Shown here piece after piece: positions 39,841 through 49,179 of a stretch of DNA of 64,000 bases. Made by a program: the position numbers and the translations under genes. A model generated the notes under the pieces. That model was given only the letters and a program-made list of their open reading frames with translations, ran no database searches and was not told the DNA's origin. The stretch covers positions 1 to 64,000 of the forward strand of contig RDYP01000009.1 in NCBI GenBank assembly GCA_004293445.1, given 5' to 3'. The stretch is from Verrucomicrobiota bacterium. GTDB taxonomy: Bacteria > Verrucomicrobiota > Verrucomicrobiia > Verrucomicrobiales > Akkermansiaceae. The number at the start of each line of letters is the position of its first letter. The first letter of the stretch is position 1.

Positions 39841-41901
39841 TCAGCGGAACAAAATCGGAATGACGAGGATGGCGAGGATGTTGACGACCTTGATCATCGG
39901 ATTCACGGCAGGACCGGCGGTGTCCTTGTAGGGATCGCCTACCGTGTCGCCGGTGACGCTCGCGGCGTGGGCAGGTGATCCCTTGCCGCCGTGGTTGCCG
40001 TCTTCGATGAATTTTTTCGCGTTGTCCCAGGCACCACCGGAAGAAGTCATGGCGATGCCGATGAAAAGACCGGTCACGATGGTGCCGACCAGAACGCCGC
40101 CGAGGGCCTCCGCACCGAGTCCGGGAATCATCGCAACAGCGACGACGAAGATGAGTGGCAGGAGTGCGGGAAGAATCATCTGGCGCAGAGCGGCCTTGGT
40201 GACGATGTCCACGCATTGTCCGTAATCGGGTGTCTGGCTACCATCGAGGATGCCTGGCTGGGCCTTGAGCTGGCGTCGGACCTCGCGCACGACCGCTCCA
40301 GCGGCGCTGCCCACGGCATCCATCGCGTAGGCGGTGAAGGAGAAGGGAAGCAGGCCACCGATGAAGAGGCCGATCATGACTTGTGGATTCATCAGATCGA
40401 AGACGAAGTCGCGATCGAGGTGGGCCTTGAGTTCCTCGACGTAAGAGCCGAACAGAACCATGGCGGCGAGTCCGGCGGAGGCGATGGCGTATCCTTTGGT
40501 GACGGCTTTCATGGTGTTGCCGACCGCATCGAGTTCGTCGGTGATGCTGCGCACCGAGGGGTCTTGGCCGCTCATCACGGCGATTCCGCCGGCGTTGTCG
40601 GTGATGGGGCCGAAGGCATCGAGCGAGATGATGATGCCCGAAAGGCTGAGCATGCTGACCACTGCAACGGCGATTCCGTAGAGACCGGCTTGAGAATGGC
40701 AGAGCCAGATGGATGCGGCGATGCAGAGGACCGGCAGAACGGTGGCGTGGTGGCCTGTGCTGATGCCGGCGATGATATTCGTGGCGTGGCCGGTTTTGCA
40801 GGTTTCTGCCAAGCGTCGGACGGGGCGGCAGGCGGTGGAGGTGAAGTAATTGGTGATGCCGACTGCTGCGAAGGTGAGCACGATGCCGACCATCACGCAG
40901 GTGAAGAGGGCGGTGGCGGTGACCGCCTTGCCTGAGAAATCCAGTGCCTGTGGGAACATGGCCCGGGTGGCAGGCCAGAGAAGCAGGGCCGAGACGAGGC
41001 CGCTGACCACCACGCCGCCGATCAGGGCCCGGGTGGCGGAGATGCGGGCCAGATTGACGAACAGGATGCCGAGCAGTGCGCCGAGGATCGAAACGCCGCA
41101 GATCACGAAGGGATAGACCAGAGCCGGTGCGGCGTGGTTGGTCGCGGTGAGGTAACCGACGAGGACGCCGCCGATCAGGCTGACGGCGTAGGTTTCGAAG
41201 ACGTCCGCTGCCATGCCCGCGCAGTCGCCCACGTTGTCACCGACATTGTCCGCGATGGTAGCGGGATTGCGAGGATCGTCCTCTTGGAGATTTTGTTCGA
41301 TCTTGCCGACGAGATCCGCGCCGACGTCGGCAGCCTTCGTGTAGATGCCGCCACCGAGTCGGGCGAAGACACTGATCAGCGAGCTGCCGAGGGCGAGGCC
41401 GATGAGCGAGTCGATCGCCACCTTTTGACTATGGGAAAAGGACAGCACGAGCAGGTAGAAACCGCCGACCGATAGCAGGCCGAGGGCGACGACGAGCAGT
41501 CCGGTGACCGCGCCGCCGTTGAAGGCGACCCGCAGGGCGGGATGGGAGCCGATCGATGCAGCTTGGGCGGTGCGGACATTCGCGCGCACGGCAATCATCA
41601 TGCCAATGTAGCCAGCGGCGAGCGAGCAGACCGCGCCGACTACAAAGCCGCCGGCGGTCGTCCAGTCGCGCAGCATGCCGATGCCAACGAACATGAGTGT
41701 GGCGATTCCGGAAATGGTAGCGAGTTGTCGGTGGAGGTAGGCTTTCGCGCCGGCTTGGATGGCGGCTCCAATTTCTGCCATGCGGGAATTTCCGCTGGAG
41801 CTGGAGAGGACCATTCGGATGAGGACGATGGCTCCGAGTAATCCGGCCACGCCGAGGGCGAGGGACGAGACGATGCCTTGATCGATCAGGAATTGCTGCA
41901 T
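39841..41901 (-). CDS. hppA: K+-independent membrane-bound H+-translocating pyrophosphatase
   Basis: A 686-residue, ~16-helix proton pump that hydrolyses cytosolic pyrophosphate. The substrate loop [45 protein letters not shown] is the signature of the family. At the K+-dependence site the sequence reads [13 protein letters not shown], with Lys and Thr where K+-dependent enzymes have Ala and Gly; this marks the K+-independent class. ATG 41901 starts [10 protein letters not shown], as in relatives; a longer frame upstream is not conserved. Stands alone. Confidence 0.95.
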   Translation of the reverse strand: MQQFLIDQGIVSSLALGVAGLLGAIVLIRMVLSSSSGNSRMAEIGAAIQAGAKAYLHRQLATISGIATLMFVGIGMLRDWTTAGGFVVGAVCSLAAGYIGMMIAVRANVRTAQAASIGSHPALRVAFNGGAVTGLLVVALGLLSVGGFYLLVLSFSHSQKVAIDSLIGLALGSSLISVFARLGGGIYTKAADVGADLVGKIEQNLQEDDPRNPATIADNVGDNVGDCAGMAADVFETYAVSLIGGVLVGYLTATNHAAPALVYPFVICGVSILGALLGILFVNLARISATRALIGGVVVSGLVSALLLWPATRAMFPQALDFSGKAVTATALFTCVMVGIVLTFAAVGITNYFTSTACRPVRRLAETCKTGHATNIIAGISTGHHATVLPVLCIAASIWLCHSQAGLYGIAVAVVSMLSLSGIIISLDAFGPITDNAGGIAVMSGQDPSVRSITDELDAVGNTMKAVTKGYAIASAGLAAMVLFGSYVEELKAHLDRDFVFDLMNPQVMIGLFIGGLLPFSFTAYAMDAVGSAAGAVVREVRRQLKAQPGILDGSQTPDYGQCVDIVTKAALRQMILPALLPLIFVVAVAMIPGLGAEALGGVLVGTIVTGLFIGIAMTSSGGAWDNAKKFIEDGNHGGKGSPAHAASVTGDTVGDPYKDTAGPAVNPMIKVVNILAILVIPILFR

Positions 41902-42150
41902 GGGGTCTTTTTTGGGTATGAGACGAATCCCGAGCTTGAAGCTTCGACTTGGGCTGACAAGTCGAAAGCCGACCATACAGCGGGCCGGATTTCCACGCGC
42001 CGACGCGGCTTGGTAAAGGGTGGGGGCGGAAGAATGTGGCGGGCTCCGAAGGGCGATGCCTGATCGGGTGAAGGTCGCTCCATGGCATCATGCATCCTGT
42101 CGTGGAAGTCGCTCGACGGGATGGCGGCAGGGGCTTAGGAAATTGCGCGG

Positions 42151-43062
42151 ATGGGATCCTTCGATCGTGACTATTTTCAGCGGGAGCGGCGGGATGCGGC
42201 GCGTCCGTCCCTGCCTTCGGTCACGAAGTGGTTGTTGATCGCCAACTTGGTGGTTTTCGTGATCGATTTTCTAGGTCGTCCCGGGTCGGTGATTCCGGAA
42301 TTTGGTGTGATCAACACGAATTTGTGTTTCACGGTCCGTTCGGCCTTTCAAGAGGGGCGGATCTGGGAACTGCTGACCTTCCAGTTCCTTCACGCAAGCA
42401 TCGGGCACGTCGTGTTCAATTGCGTCGGCCTGTATTTCTTCGGCCCCTGGATGGAACGATGGTGGGGTGCGCGGCGTTTTGTGGCTTACTATCTGGCCTG
42501 CGGGGTGGGTGGTGCCTTGTTTTACACCCTGTTGACCTTGGCCGGGATTCTGCCGGAGCGGGGTTTGTTGCCAGGGGTCGAGACCCCTTTGGTGGGGGCT
42601 TCCGCGGGGCTTTACGGGTTGCTGGTAGGGGTGGCCTTCATTGAGCCGAAGGCGGTGGTGCAGTTGCTGATCCCGCCGGTGCGGTTGACGATGCGGAATG
42701 CGGCACTGGTGTTCATCGGCTTGGCGGTTCTGGTGATCGTCGGCGACATCTTGTTAGGTGGTAGTCTCTTTCAGAACAGCGGGGGTGAGGCGGGTCATTT
42801 GGGAGGGGCCTTACTGGGCTTTTTACTGATGAAATTTCCCTTCCTGCTCGGCAAGGGAAGTCGGCCGGGCAAGATCATCCGGCCCAAGGAATTTCGTCGG
42901 AAATCGGCTCCGAAATTGCGGCCGCGCAGTGAGATCGATCTTGCGGGTGCCGGTGAAGTGGATCGGATTCTCGACAAGATTGCCCGCGATGGTTTGCAGA
43001 GCCTGAGCGAGGAAGAGCGTAAGACCCTGCACAAGGCTGCCGAGGCCTACGACAAATCATGA
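42151..43062 (+). CDS. Rhomboid-family intramembrane serine protease
   Basis: A 303-residue rhomboid. The six-helix core spans ~25-230. Catalytic Ser151 is in GASAGLYG, His216 is in GEAGHLGGALLG, and H86xxxN90 (HVVFN, in LHASIGHVVFN) supplies the oxyanion site. A basic C-terminal extension (~240-303) ends in a helical segment (LDKIARDGLQSLSEEERKTLHKA), seen in several PVC rhomboids and possibly involved in substrate binding or dimerisation. The stop overlaps the mazG start (ATGA). Confidence 0.92.
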   Translation: MGSFDRDYFQRERRDAARPSLPSVTKWLLIANLVVFVIDFLGRPGSVIPEFGVINTNLCFTVRSAFQEGRIWELLTFQFLHASIGHVVFNCVGLYFFGPWMERWWGARRFVAYYLACGVGGALFYTLLTLAGILPERGLLPGVETPLVGASAGLYGLLVGVAFIEPKAVVQLLIPPVRLTMRNAALVFIGLAVLVIVGDILLGGSLFQNSGGEAGHLGGALLGFLLMKFPFLLGKGSRPGKIIRPKEFRRKSAPKLRPRSEIDLAGAGEVDRILDKIARDGLQSLSEEERKTLHKAAEAYDKS

Positions 43063-43868
43063 CTGACGCTGAAATGATCGAGTGCCCGGACAAGGGCCGG
43101 CAAGTGGAGCGCCTGCGGGCCATCATGCATCGTCTGCGGGCTCCGGGGGGCTGTCCGTGGGATGCGGAGCAGACTCACGCGAGCTTGGTTTCGAATCTGA
43201 TCGAGGAAGCCTATGAAACTGTCGATGCCATCCAGCGCGGGGATATGGCCCATTTGGAAGAGGAGCTGGGTGACTTGCTGCTCCAGGTGATTTTCCACAG
43301 CGAACTGGCGGAAGAGGTGGGGAGTTTCGACTTCGATGACGTGGCGCGTGGCATCTGTGAGAAGCTGGTGCGGCGTCATCCCCATGTGTTCGGGGAATCG
43401 GCGGTCGCGGGTACGGACGCGGTGCTGAAGCAGTGGGAAGAGATCAAGCGGGGGGAGAAAGGTGCGGAGGCGGCAGCCTATCTGCACGGAACTGGCAAAG
43501 GTTTGCCGTCTTTGCTGCGGGCATCGAAGTTGCAGAAGAAGGCGGCGAAGGTTGGCTTTGATTGGCCGACGGAGACGGGGGTATTGGCAAAGATCCATGA
43601 GGAGCTCATGGAATTGGAAGCGGCGGTGGATGCCCAGGATCTGACGGCAGTCGACGAGGAGCTGGGCGACTTGTTATTCTCGGTGGTGAATTTGGCGCGT
43701 TTTCGCAAGCTGGATCCCGAAATCGTGCTGGCGGCGGCGAACGACAAGTTCGAGCGTCGCTTCAACGCGATGGAGAAGCGCCTCAAGGCCGCGGGGGTCG
43801 ACCTTGAAACGGCGAGCGAAAGTCAGATGGATGAGGCGTGGGATGCCTTGAAAAAAGAGCGGAGCTGA
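43059..43868 (+). CDS. mazG: Nucleoside triphosphate pyrophosphohydrolase MazG
   Basis: A 269-residue tandem-domain MazG that hydrolyses NTPs to NMP and PPi. The N-terminal domain starts RLRAIMHRLRAPGGCPWDAEQTHASLVSNLIEEAYETVDAI with the EEAYE metal site and the ELGDLLLQVIFHSELA block. The C-terminal domain repeats these (EELMELEAAVDAQDLTAVDEELGDLLFSVVNLARF). Start overlaps the rhomboid stop, so it is translationally coupled. It converges with the ABC-F gene after 6 bases. Confidence 0.94.
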   Translation: MTDAEMIECPDKGRQVERLRAIMHRLRAPGGCPWDAEQTHASLVSNLIEEAYETVDAIQRGDMAHLEEELGDLLLQVIFHSELAEEVGSFDFDDVARGICEKLVRRHPHVFGESAVAGTDAVLKQWEEIKRGEKGAEAAAYLHGTGKGLPSLLRASKLQKKAAKVGFDWPTETGVLAKIHEELMELEAAVDAQDLTAVDEELGDLLFSVVNLARFRKLDPEIVLAAANDKFERRFNAMEKRLKAAGVDLETASESQMDEAWDALKKERS

Positions 43869-43871
43869 CCG

Positions 43872-43885
43872 GCCTCAGTTGAGGC
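43872..43885. terminator. Short GC hairpin at the mazG/ABC-F convergent junction
   Basis: GCCTCA-GT-TGAGGC forms a small perfect hairpin exactly at the 3' ends of two convergent genes. It lacks a T tract, and part of it lies in the coding end of the ABC-F gene, so a termination role is only possible. Confidence 0.3.
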
Positions 43886-45866
43886 GCGCCTTCACCTGCT
43901 CGATTTCCTCGGTCAGCGCTTCCCAGCGGGTGATGGAGGATTCGAGGCGTTGGGTGACTTGCTCGACGGTGTTGCTGACGAGGCGGAACTTGGCGGGCGA
44001 GGCGATGACTTCGGGTTTCGAAAGGTCAGCGGTGGCGTTGGCTTGGGCCACCTCGAGATCGGCGATGCGTTTTTCCAGAGTGACGAGTTCGTCTTCCAGC
44101 GGCTTCAGCACTTGGGTGCGGAGCTGGCGCTGCTCGGCTTCGATGCGTTTTTGGTCCTTCCGGCTGGGCGCGGTGTTGGACTTCTCGGGATTGGCCTTGG
44201 CTTCGGCGGCTGCAGTGGCAGCGGCTGCCCGTGAGGACAGGGTGGTGCCGCCTTTTTCGTCGGCGGTTTTCTCGAGGTAATAGGTGATGTTTCCTTGGAA
44301 GAGCCGTGGGTCCTCGCCCGGTCGGAATTCGAGGGTTTTGTGCACGACGGGATCGAGGAAGGCGCGGTTGTGCGAGACGATCATCACCGTCCCGGCGTAG
44401 TCGGCGAGGGCGCGCTGAAGAACCTCCTGCGACTGCATGTCGAGGTGGTTCGTCGGTTCGTCGAGGATGAGGAAATTGGCCGGGGCGACGAGCATGCGGA
44501 CCAGTGCAACGCGGGACCGCTCGCCGCCGGAGAGGACGCCGACTTTTTTGAAGACATCGTCGCCGCGGAAGAGGAAGCACCCGAGGAGATTGCGGCAATA
44601 GGGCGCGGATTCGCGGCTGGCGACCTCCGAGACGGTATCGAGCACGGTCTTCGTGGGATCCAGCTCATCGGCGTGGTTTTGCGAGAAGAACGAGGTGGCG
44701 ACCTTGAGGCCGAAGTTGTGTTCGCCGTCATCGGGCGCTTCCTGACCGGTGATGATGCGGCAGAAGGTGGACTTGCCGGCACCGTTCGGCCCGACGATGG
44801 CCATGCGTTCGCCGCGGTTGATTTCGAAGTCGAAGTTTTTGAAGACTTCGAGGGGTCCGTAGGATTTGGAAACCTTCTCCAATTTGGCGACGAGATTGCC
44901 GCTGTTGGGGGGAGGCGGGAAGCGGAAGTTCATCACCGCGTCGGCGGCCTCGGGGGCCGGGATGCGTTCGATTTTATCGAGCATCTTGATGCGCGACTGG
45001 ACCAGCGTCGCCTTGTTGGCGGAAGCACGGAAGCGGTCGATGAAGCGTTGGATGTCGGCGATTTCGCGTTGCTGGGCAGTGTACTGCTTGAGCTGGATTT
45101 CGCGGCGTAGGACCGACTCGGTTTCGTAGTAGCTGTAGTTGCCGGCGTATTCCTCGCAGCGGCCGTGATGGAAGGCGAGGGTGCGGGTGCAGAGGGTATC
45201 GAGCAGGGCGCGGTCGTGAGAGATCAGGAGGATGGCGCCGGGGTAATTGACGAGGTAGGCCTCGACCCAGCGCTGGGTGCCGATGTCGAGGTGGTTGGTC
45301 GGTTCGTCGAGCAGCAGGACTTCGGGCTCCTGGAGGAAGAGCTTGGCCATGGCGATGCGCATTTGCCAGCCGCCGGAGAAGTGGCCGCAGTCGCGATCGA
45401 AGTCTTTCTTCGAGAAGCCGAGCCCCTGGAGGACGGACTCGACCTTGGGCTTCATGCGAGCGGGATCGGTGTCGTCGAGCATGAGCTCAAGCTCGCCGAT
45501 CTCCTCCAGCAGGTCGCCGTAGGGCGAGGAACGGGGGTCGAGCTTTTCGAGCTCGGCGGAGAGTCGGTCGATCTTTTCCTGAAGCGCGATCGTTTCACCG
45601 AAGGCGCGCATCGTTTCGTCCCAGAGGCTGATGCCTTTCACGTGGATGCCTTCTTGGGGGAGGTAGCCGACGCGGGTGTTTTTCGGTACCACGACCTTGC
45701 CGCCGGAGACCTCGACGATGCCGGCGATGGCCTTCATGAGCGTGGATTTCCCTGCGCCGTTGTGGCCGGCGAAGGCGATGCGTTCCCGGGGGAGGATCGA
45801 GAAGGTAAGGTCCGAGAAGAGGACGCGGGCGCCGTATTCGACGCGGAGATTGTGGACGGAGAGCAT
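43875..45866 (-). CDS. ABC-F family ATPase (Uup/YdiF-like)
   Basis: A 663-residue soluble protein with two ABC domains in one chain and no membrane domain. Domain 1 has GHNGAGKSTLMKA, HFSGGWQMRIAMA and LLLDEPTNHLD; domain 2 has GPNGAGKSTFCRI, LSGGERSRVALVRML and LILDEPTNHLD. The ~80-residue interdomain linker carries the P-site-tRNA-interaction arm, and a C-terminal coiled coil (~590-663) is present. Such proteins act at the ribosomal E site in translation quality control or ribosome protection. Confidence 0.92.
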   Translation of the reverse strand: MLSVHNLRVEYGARVLFSDLTFSILPRERIAFAGHNGAGKSTLMKAIAGIVEVSGGKVVVPKNTRVGYLPQEGIHVKGISLWDETMRAFGETIALQEKIDRLSAELEKLDPRSSPYGDLLEEIGELELMLDDTDPARMKPKVESVLQGLGFSKKDFDRDCGHFSGGWQMRIAMAKLFLQEPEVLLLDEPTNHLDIGTQRWVEAYLVNYPGAILLISHDRALLDTLCTRTLAFHHGRCEEYAGNYSYYETESVLRREIQLKQYTAQQREIADIQRFIDRFRASANKATLVQSRIKMLDKIERIPAPEAADAVMNFRFPPPPNSGNLVAKLEKVSKSYGPLEVFKNFDFEINRGERMAIVGPNGAGKSTFCRIITGQEAPDDGEHNFGLKVATSFFSQNHADELDPTKTVLDTVSEVASRESAPYCRNLLGCFLFRGDDVFKKVGVLSGGERSRVALVRMLVAPANFLILDEPTNHLDMQSQEVLQRALADYAGTVMIVSHNRAFLDPVVHKTLEFRPGEDPRLFQGNITYYLEKTADEKGGTTLSSRAAAATAAAEAKANPEKSNTAPSRKDQKRIEAEQRQLRTQVLKPLEDELVTLEKRIADLEVAQANATADLSKPEVIASPAKFRLVSNTVEQVTQRLESSITRWEALTEEIEQVKARLN

Positions 45867-45945
45867 GCGGCGGGCGGAGACTTGCGGGCGCGGGCGGCGC
45901 GGTCAAGGGAGGCGCGGGGCCGAGGGCTCTAATTTTCCGGGGAGC

Positions 45946-46446
45946 TCAGCGTTTGCGAGCTGGCAATCGTTTTCCGGTCACGCGTGCCTTGATGAGGTTT
46001 GGGCAGACTCCCTTGGTGCGGAGTTGCTCGCAGCAAGCCTCGATTTTGATCGATTGGCGGACGGGTCTGAAACCGAGGCGGCGGGTCAGGCAGTCGTTGA
46101 GCAGCTCGAGGTGGGAGTCCTCGAATTCGACCACCTTGCCGCAGTCGATGCAGACGAGGTGGTTGTGGCTGGGTTTGTCGACGAAGTTGGGGTCGTAGGT
46201 TTTGAGATCGCCGCCGAGATCGATTTCATGGAGCAGGCCGGCTTCGACCAGCAGGGCGATGGTCCGGTAAACGGTGGCGCGGGACACGCCGGCGTTGGCC
46301 TTGCGCGAGCGTTCGAAAAGCTCCTCGGAGGTGAAATGTTCGTCGTTCGCGAAGGCGCTGCGCACGATGGCATCGCGCTGCGGGGTGCGGCGGAGGCCTT
46401 TTTTGCGGATGAATGCGTCGAGCCGGTTGAGAATGGAGGAATCCAC
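45946..46446 (-). CDS. Fur-family metalloregulator
   Basis: A 166-residue protein starting with GTG. A winged helix (RRTPQRDAIVRSAF, then VSRATVYRTIALLVEAGLLHE) precedes the metal domain (SHNHLVCIDCGKVVEFEDSHLELL), which has the CxxC structural zinc site and the SHNHL/H...H..E sensory site. A second Cys pair (CEQLRTKGVC) near the C-terminus could complete the structural zinc. The HxHLVCxxCG block fits Fur more than Zur or PerR, but the metal cannot be decided. Basic C-terminal extension. Confidence 0.88.
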   Translation of the reverse strand: MDSSILNRLDAFIRKKGLRRTPQRDAIVRSAFANDEHFTSEELFERSRKANAGVSRATVYRTIALLVEAGLLHEIDLGGDLKTYDPNFVDKPSHNHLVCIDCGKVVEFEDSHLELLNDCLTRRLGFRPVRQSIKIEACCEQLRTKGVCPNLIKARVTGKRLPARKR

Positions 46447-46538
46447 GCGGGAAGGGTAGCAATGGTCGCGGGGCCGGGGGAAGGCTGAAGCGCGGGTGCA
46501 GGATTTTCCGGGTTGGCAAGGGCCGAAGGATTGCTTGA

Positions 46539-47003
46539 ATGCCGTTGATGACGTTCAGGAATTTCTGCGTGCTGCTGCTGCCTTTGATGGCTTTTTTTTC
46601 CTGTGCGGAGCGGGAGGTGCTCGAGGTGTGGCCCTTGCATTTGCGGAGTGGGGCACCCGGTGAGGGCGACGACGCGATGCTGCGCGGCGAGTTGAGGGGG
46701 CGGATGCACGGGGCGGTGACGGTGGCGGAGCAGGCGGAGCGCTTGGGGCATTATTACACGGTCCGGTGGGAGGATGGTTCCGCGGCCGAGGGCGAATTGC
46801 TTTTCGAGTTCCAGCAGGGTGCGACGGGCAGTCGCGTGAAAACGATGCGGCATCGGATTGGTGCCGGCGAGGGTTCGGGCAAGAAGGAGTTTCTGATTCT
46901 GGGTGAGGAATATCGGAAGGGCGGCCGGGTTTTGGCTTGGCGTTGCCGATTGTTCCGTGAGGGGCGGGAGATTGCTTCCCGGCAATCGTATCTCTGGCAA
47001 TAA
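46539..47003 (+). CDS. Putative lipoprotein, hypothetical
   Basis: A 154-residue protein with a lipobox-like MAFFSC near residue 22 after a hydrophobic signal (FCVLLLPLMAFF). The mature part has beta-strand character (WEDGSAAEGELLFEFQQG; FLILGEEYRKGGRVLAWRCRLFREG), with no family recognised. It is divergent from fur, ~90 bases apart, and stands alone before the STAS gene. Confidence 0.6.
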   Translation: MPLMTFRNFCVLLLPLMAFFSCAEREVLEVWPLHLRSGAPGEGDDAMLRGELRGRMHGAVTVAEQAERLGHYYTVRWEDGSAAEGELLFEFQQGATGSRVKTMRHRIGAGEGSGKKEFLILGEEYRKGGRVLAWRCRLFREGREIASRQSYLWQ

Positions 47004-47089
47004 CGCGTTTTTGTGCGAGATGCGCGGTTGACCACTGCAGGCGGTGGAATCTATCGTCTCCCCGTCGTGAGCACGACCGAGCTTTCCCT

Positions 47090-47626
47090 GTGAGTTCCGA
47101 AAACGCCATTCTGGTCGGAGTCTTCGACGGATTCACTTGGATTCGCTGCGAGGGCAAAGGATCGTTCGTCATCAGCCCGGCGCTCAAGGAATGCGTGGAA
47201 GGTCGAATTTCTGCCGGCGAGCGTTGTCTGGTGATCGATCTCGAGGCCTGCACCGGCATGGACTCCACCTTCATGGGACAGTTGGCGAGTTTCGCGGCGC
47301 GGCTTTCCAAGCTGGGGGTTTCGGGCGGGGTTCAGATTGCCAGTCCGGGCGAGCGGAACCGAAGTTCGCTGGAGGATTTGGGACTGGACTGTTTGTTGGT
47401 GATCGATCCCCCCGTCGCGCCGTGGCGAGGCCGGGTTGCCGATTTTCGGGCGATGCTGGAGCCTTATCACATGGGCCGTTTGCCAGGCATGCAGGAGCGG
47501 GCGCGGCATATTCTCGATGCTCACAAGACCTTGTCGGCAACCAACGAGGACAATGCCCGGAAGTTTGCCGGGGTGGTCGGGATTCTTGAAAAGGAAGTGC
47601 AGGATCAGGAACGGCAGGCGGATTGA
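47090..47626 (+). CDS. STAS-domain protein (anti-sigma factor antagonist-like) with helical C-terminal extension
   Basis: A 178-residue protein starting with GTG. The STAS fold spans ~10-110 and has CLVIDLEACTGMDSTFMGQLASFAARL, the DSTFxG region in which the Ser or Thr is the phospho-switch of SpoIIAA/RsbV-type antagonists. Residues ~125-178 are an added helical segment (MQERARHILDAHKTLSATNEDNARKFAGVVGILEKEV) not found in plain RsbV. The PP2C phosphatase gene follows 18 bases downstream, so the two form a partner-switching pair; no anti-sigma kinase is in the window. Confidence 0.8.
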   Translation: MSSENAILVGVFDGFTWIRCEGKGSFVISPALKECVEGRISAGERCLVIDLEACTGMDSTFMGQLASFAARLSKLGVSGGVQIASPGERNRSSLEDLGLDCLLVIDPPVAPWRGRVADFRAMLEPYHMGRLPGMQERARHILDAHKTLSATNEDNARKFAGVVGILEKEVQDQERQAD

Positions 47627-47644
47627 GCGGGATCGGCGCGAATC

Positions 47645-49081
47645 ATGGACCCCCTCATCCCTTACCTGCTGCTCGCGTTTGCCTGGATCGGGCTGGGACT
47701 CGCTTTTTTTCGGCAACGTCGCAAACTTGTGGCGAAGCGGGCAGAATTGTCGGCCTTCGAGGGCGAGGAGCAACGGATGTTTGCTTTCCTCCACGAATTG
47801 GGTTCGGCGATTGGCAGCGACACGACGATGGCCGGGCTCTATCGTCTGATTGTCGATGGCGTGGGCCGGGTGGTGGCGGCGCGAGGAGGGGCTTTGTATC
47901 TCTTGGACGAGTCGCGACAGCATTTGCAGCCGAGGTATCTCTCCGAGGCCTGTCCTCCTTTGGTGGGGGTGCCGATGGAGGTTCGCAAGAAGGCGGAGCG
48001 TGATCCGCGGGCTTTGGAAAGTCATCTGCGTCTGGCTCAGGTGCCGGTCGATGCGGGGATTTTCGGCGCGGTGTTGGCGGTTGGCGAGGCACAGAGCATT
48101 CGCGATGTGAAAGCACACGAGGCTTTTCGGGATGGCTTCACTCGTTTCGGCGAAGACGTCGGGGCCATGGTGGCGCCTCTGAAACATGGAGGACGCGATC
48201 TTGGGGTGCTGGCGGTGGCTCGCGATCGGGCGGATGGTCCTTTCACGCCGAATGACTTCGCGGTGTTTCGCACGATGGCGGAGCAGTCCGCCTTTGCGAT
48301 CGGGAATGCGCTGGTCCATCGGGAGGCTAGTGAGAAGCGTCAGATGGAAGGTGAGTTGCGCAATGCTCGCGAGGTGCAGCGGGTGCTGCTACCGCAGGGG
48401 GAATCGGTGGTGCCGGGCTATCGGCTGAGCGGGACGAACGTTCCGGCGAGAATCATCAGCGGAGACTACTACGATCACCTGGATCTCGGCGGCGGGCGTC
48501 ATGGGGTGGTGATTGCCGACGTGTCCGGCAAGGGGGTCGCGGCGGGGCTGTTGATGGCGATGTGCCGCAGTGTGCTGCGGTCGCTGGCGGGTTCCCATCA
48601 TGATCCGGCAGAGGCTCTTGCCCGGGTGAACCGTCAGCTTTTTCCGGACATCCGGGAGGACATGTTCATCAGTCTGTTTTACGCGGTGATTGAGGGTGAC
48701 AGCGGTTTGGTAAGGCTTGCGCGCGCAGGGCACGATCCGGCTTTGTTGTATCGTGCTGCCGAGCGGACTGTCACGCTGCTCAAGCCCCCCGGGTTAGCTT
48801 TGGGAATCGACGAGGGCGATGTTTTCGAGCGGGTGACGCGGGTGGAGGAGATTCAGCTGAATCCCGGGGATTGCCTTTTATTTCACACAGATGGAGTGAA
48901 GGAAGCGGTCGATGCTGCCGGGGAGGAATTTGGGATGGATCGGCTGCGCGAGGCATTCCGGGAAGGCGCTTCGCTGGGCGCGGAGGCCACGGTGCTGGCG
49001 GTCGAGCGCGAGTTGGCCCGCTTCGCCGGAGAGGCTCCGCAGATGGACGATGTGACCCTGGTGGCTTTGGAAAAGCGCTGA
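47645..49081 (+). CDS. PP2C-family protein phosphatase with N-terminal GAF domain (RsbU/SpoIIE-like)
   Basis: A 478-residue protein: one transmembrane helix (~5-22), a GAF sensor domain (~55-220; GVPMEVRKKAERDPRALESHL) and a C-terminal SpoIIE/PP2C domain (~240-478). Metal-site motifs are present: ISGDYYDHLDLGGGRHGVVIADVSGKGVAAGLLMA (D/D of PP2C), HTDGVKEAVDAAGEEFG and MDDVTLVAL. The layout fits an RsbU-type phosphatase that dephosphorylates the STAS protein upstream. The signal sensed by GAF is unknown. Confidence 0.9.
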   Translation: MDPLIPYLLLAFAWIGLGLAFFRQRRKLVAKRAELSAFEGEEQRMFAFLHELGSAIGSDTTMAGLYRLIVDGVGRVVAARGGALYLLDESRQHLQPRYLSEACPPLVGVPMEVRKKAERDPRALESHLRLAQVPVDAGIFGAVLAVGEAQSIRDVKAHEAFRDGFTRFGEDVGAMVAPLKHGGRDLGVLAVARDRADGPFTPNDFAVFRTMAEQSAFAIGNALVHREASEKRQMEGELRNAREVQRVLLPQGESVVPGYRLSGTNVPARIISGDYYDHLDLGGGRHGVVIADVSGKGVAAGLLMAMCRSVLRSLAGSHHDPAEALARVNRQLFPDIREDMFISLFYAVIEGDSGLVRLARAGHDPALLYRAAERTVTLLKPPGLALGIDEGDVFERVTRVEEIQLNPGDCLLFHTDGVKEAVDAAGEEFGMDRLREAFREGASLGAEATVLAVERELARFAGEAPQMDDVTLVALEKR

Positions 49082-49179
49082 GCCGGTAGAACGGCGCGGG
49101 TCAGTTTTCGGCGAATTCGTCGCGCTTGTCGTGCCACGCGGTGCTTGACTTGCGCGGCGGGCTCGGGCAGTCCCCGCCC

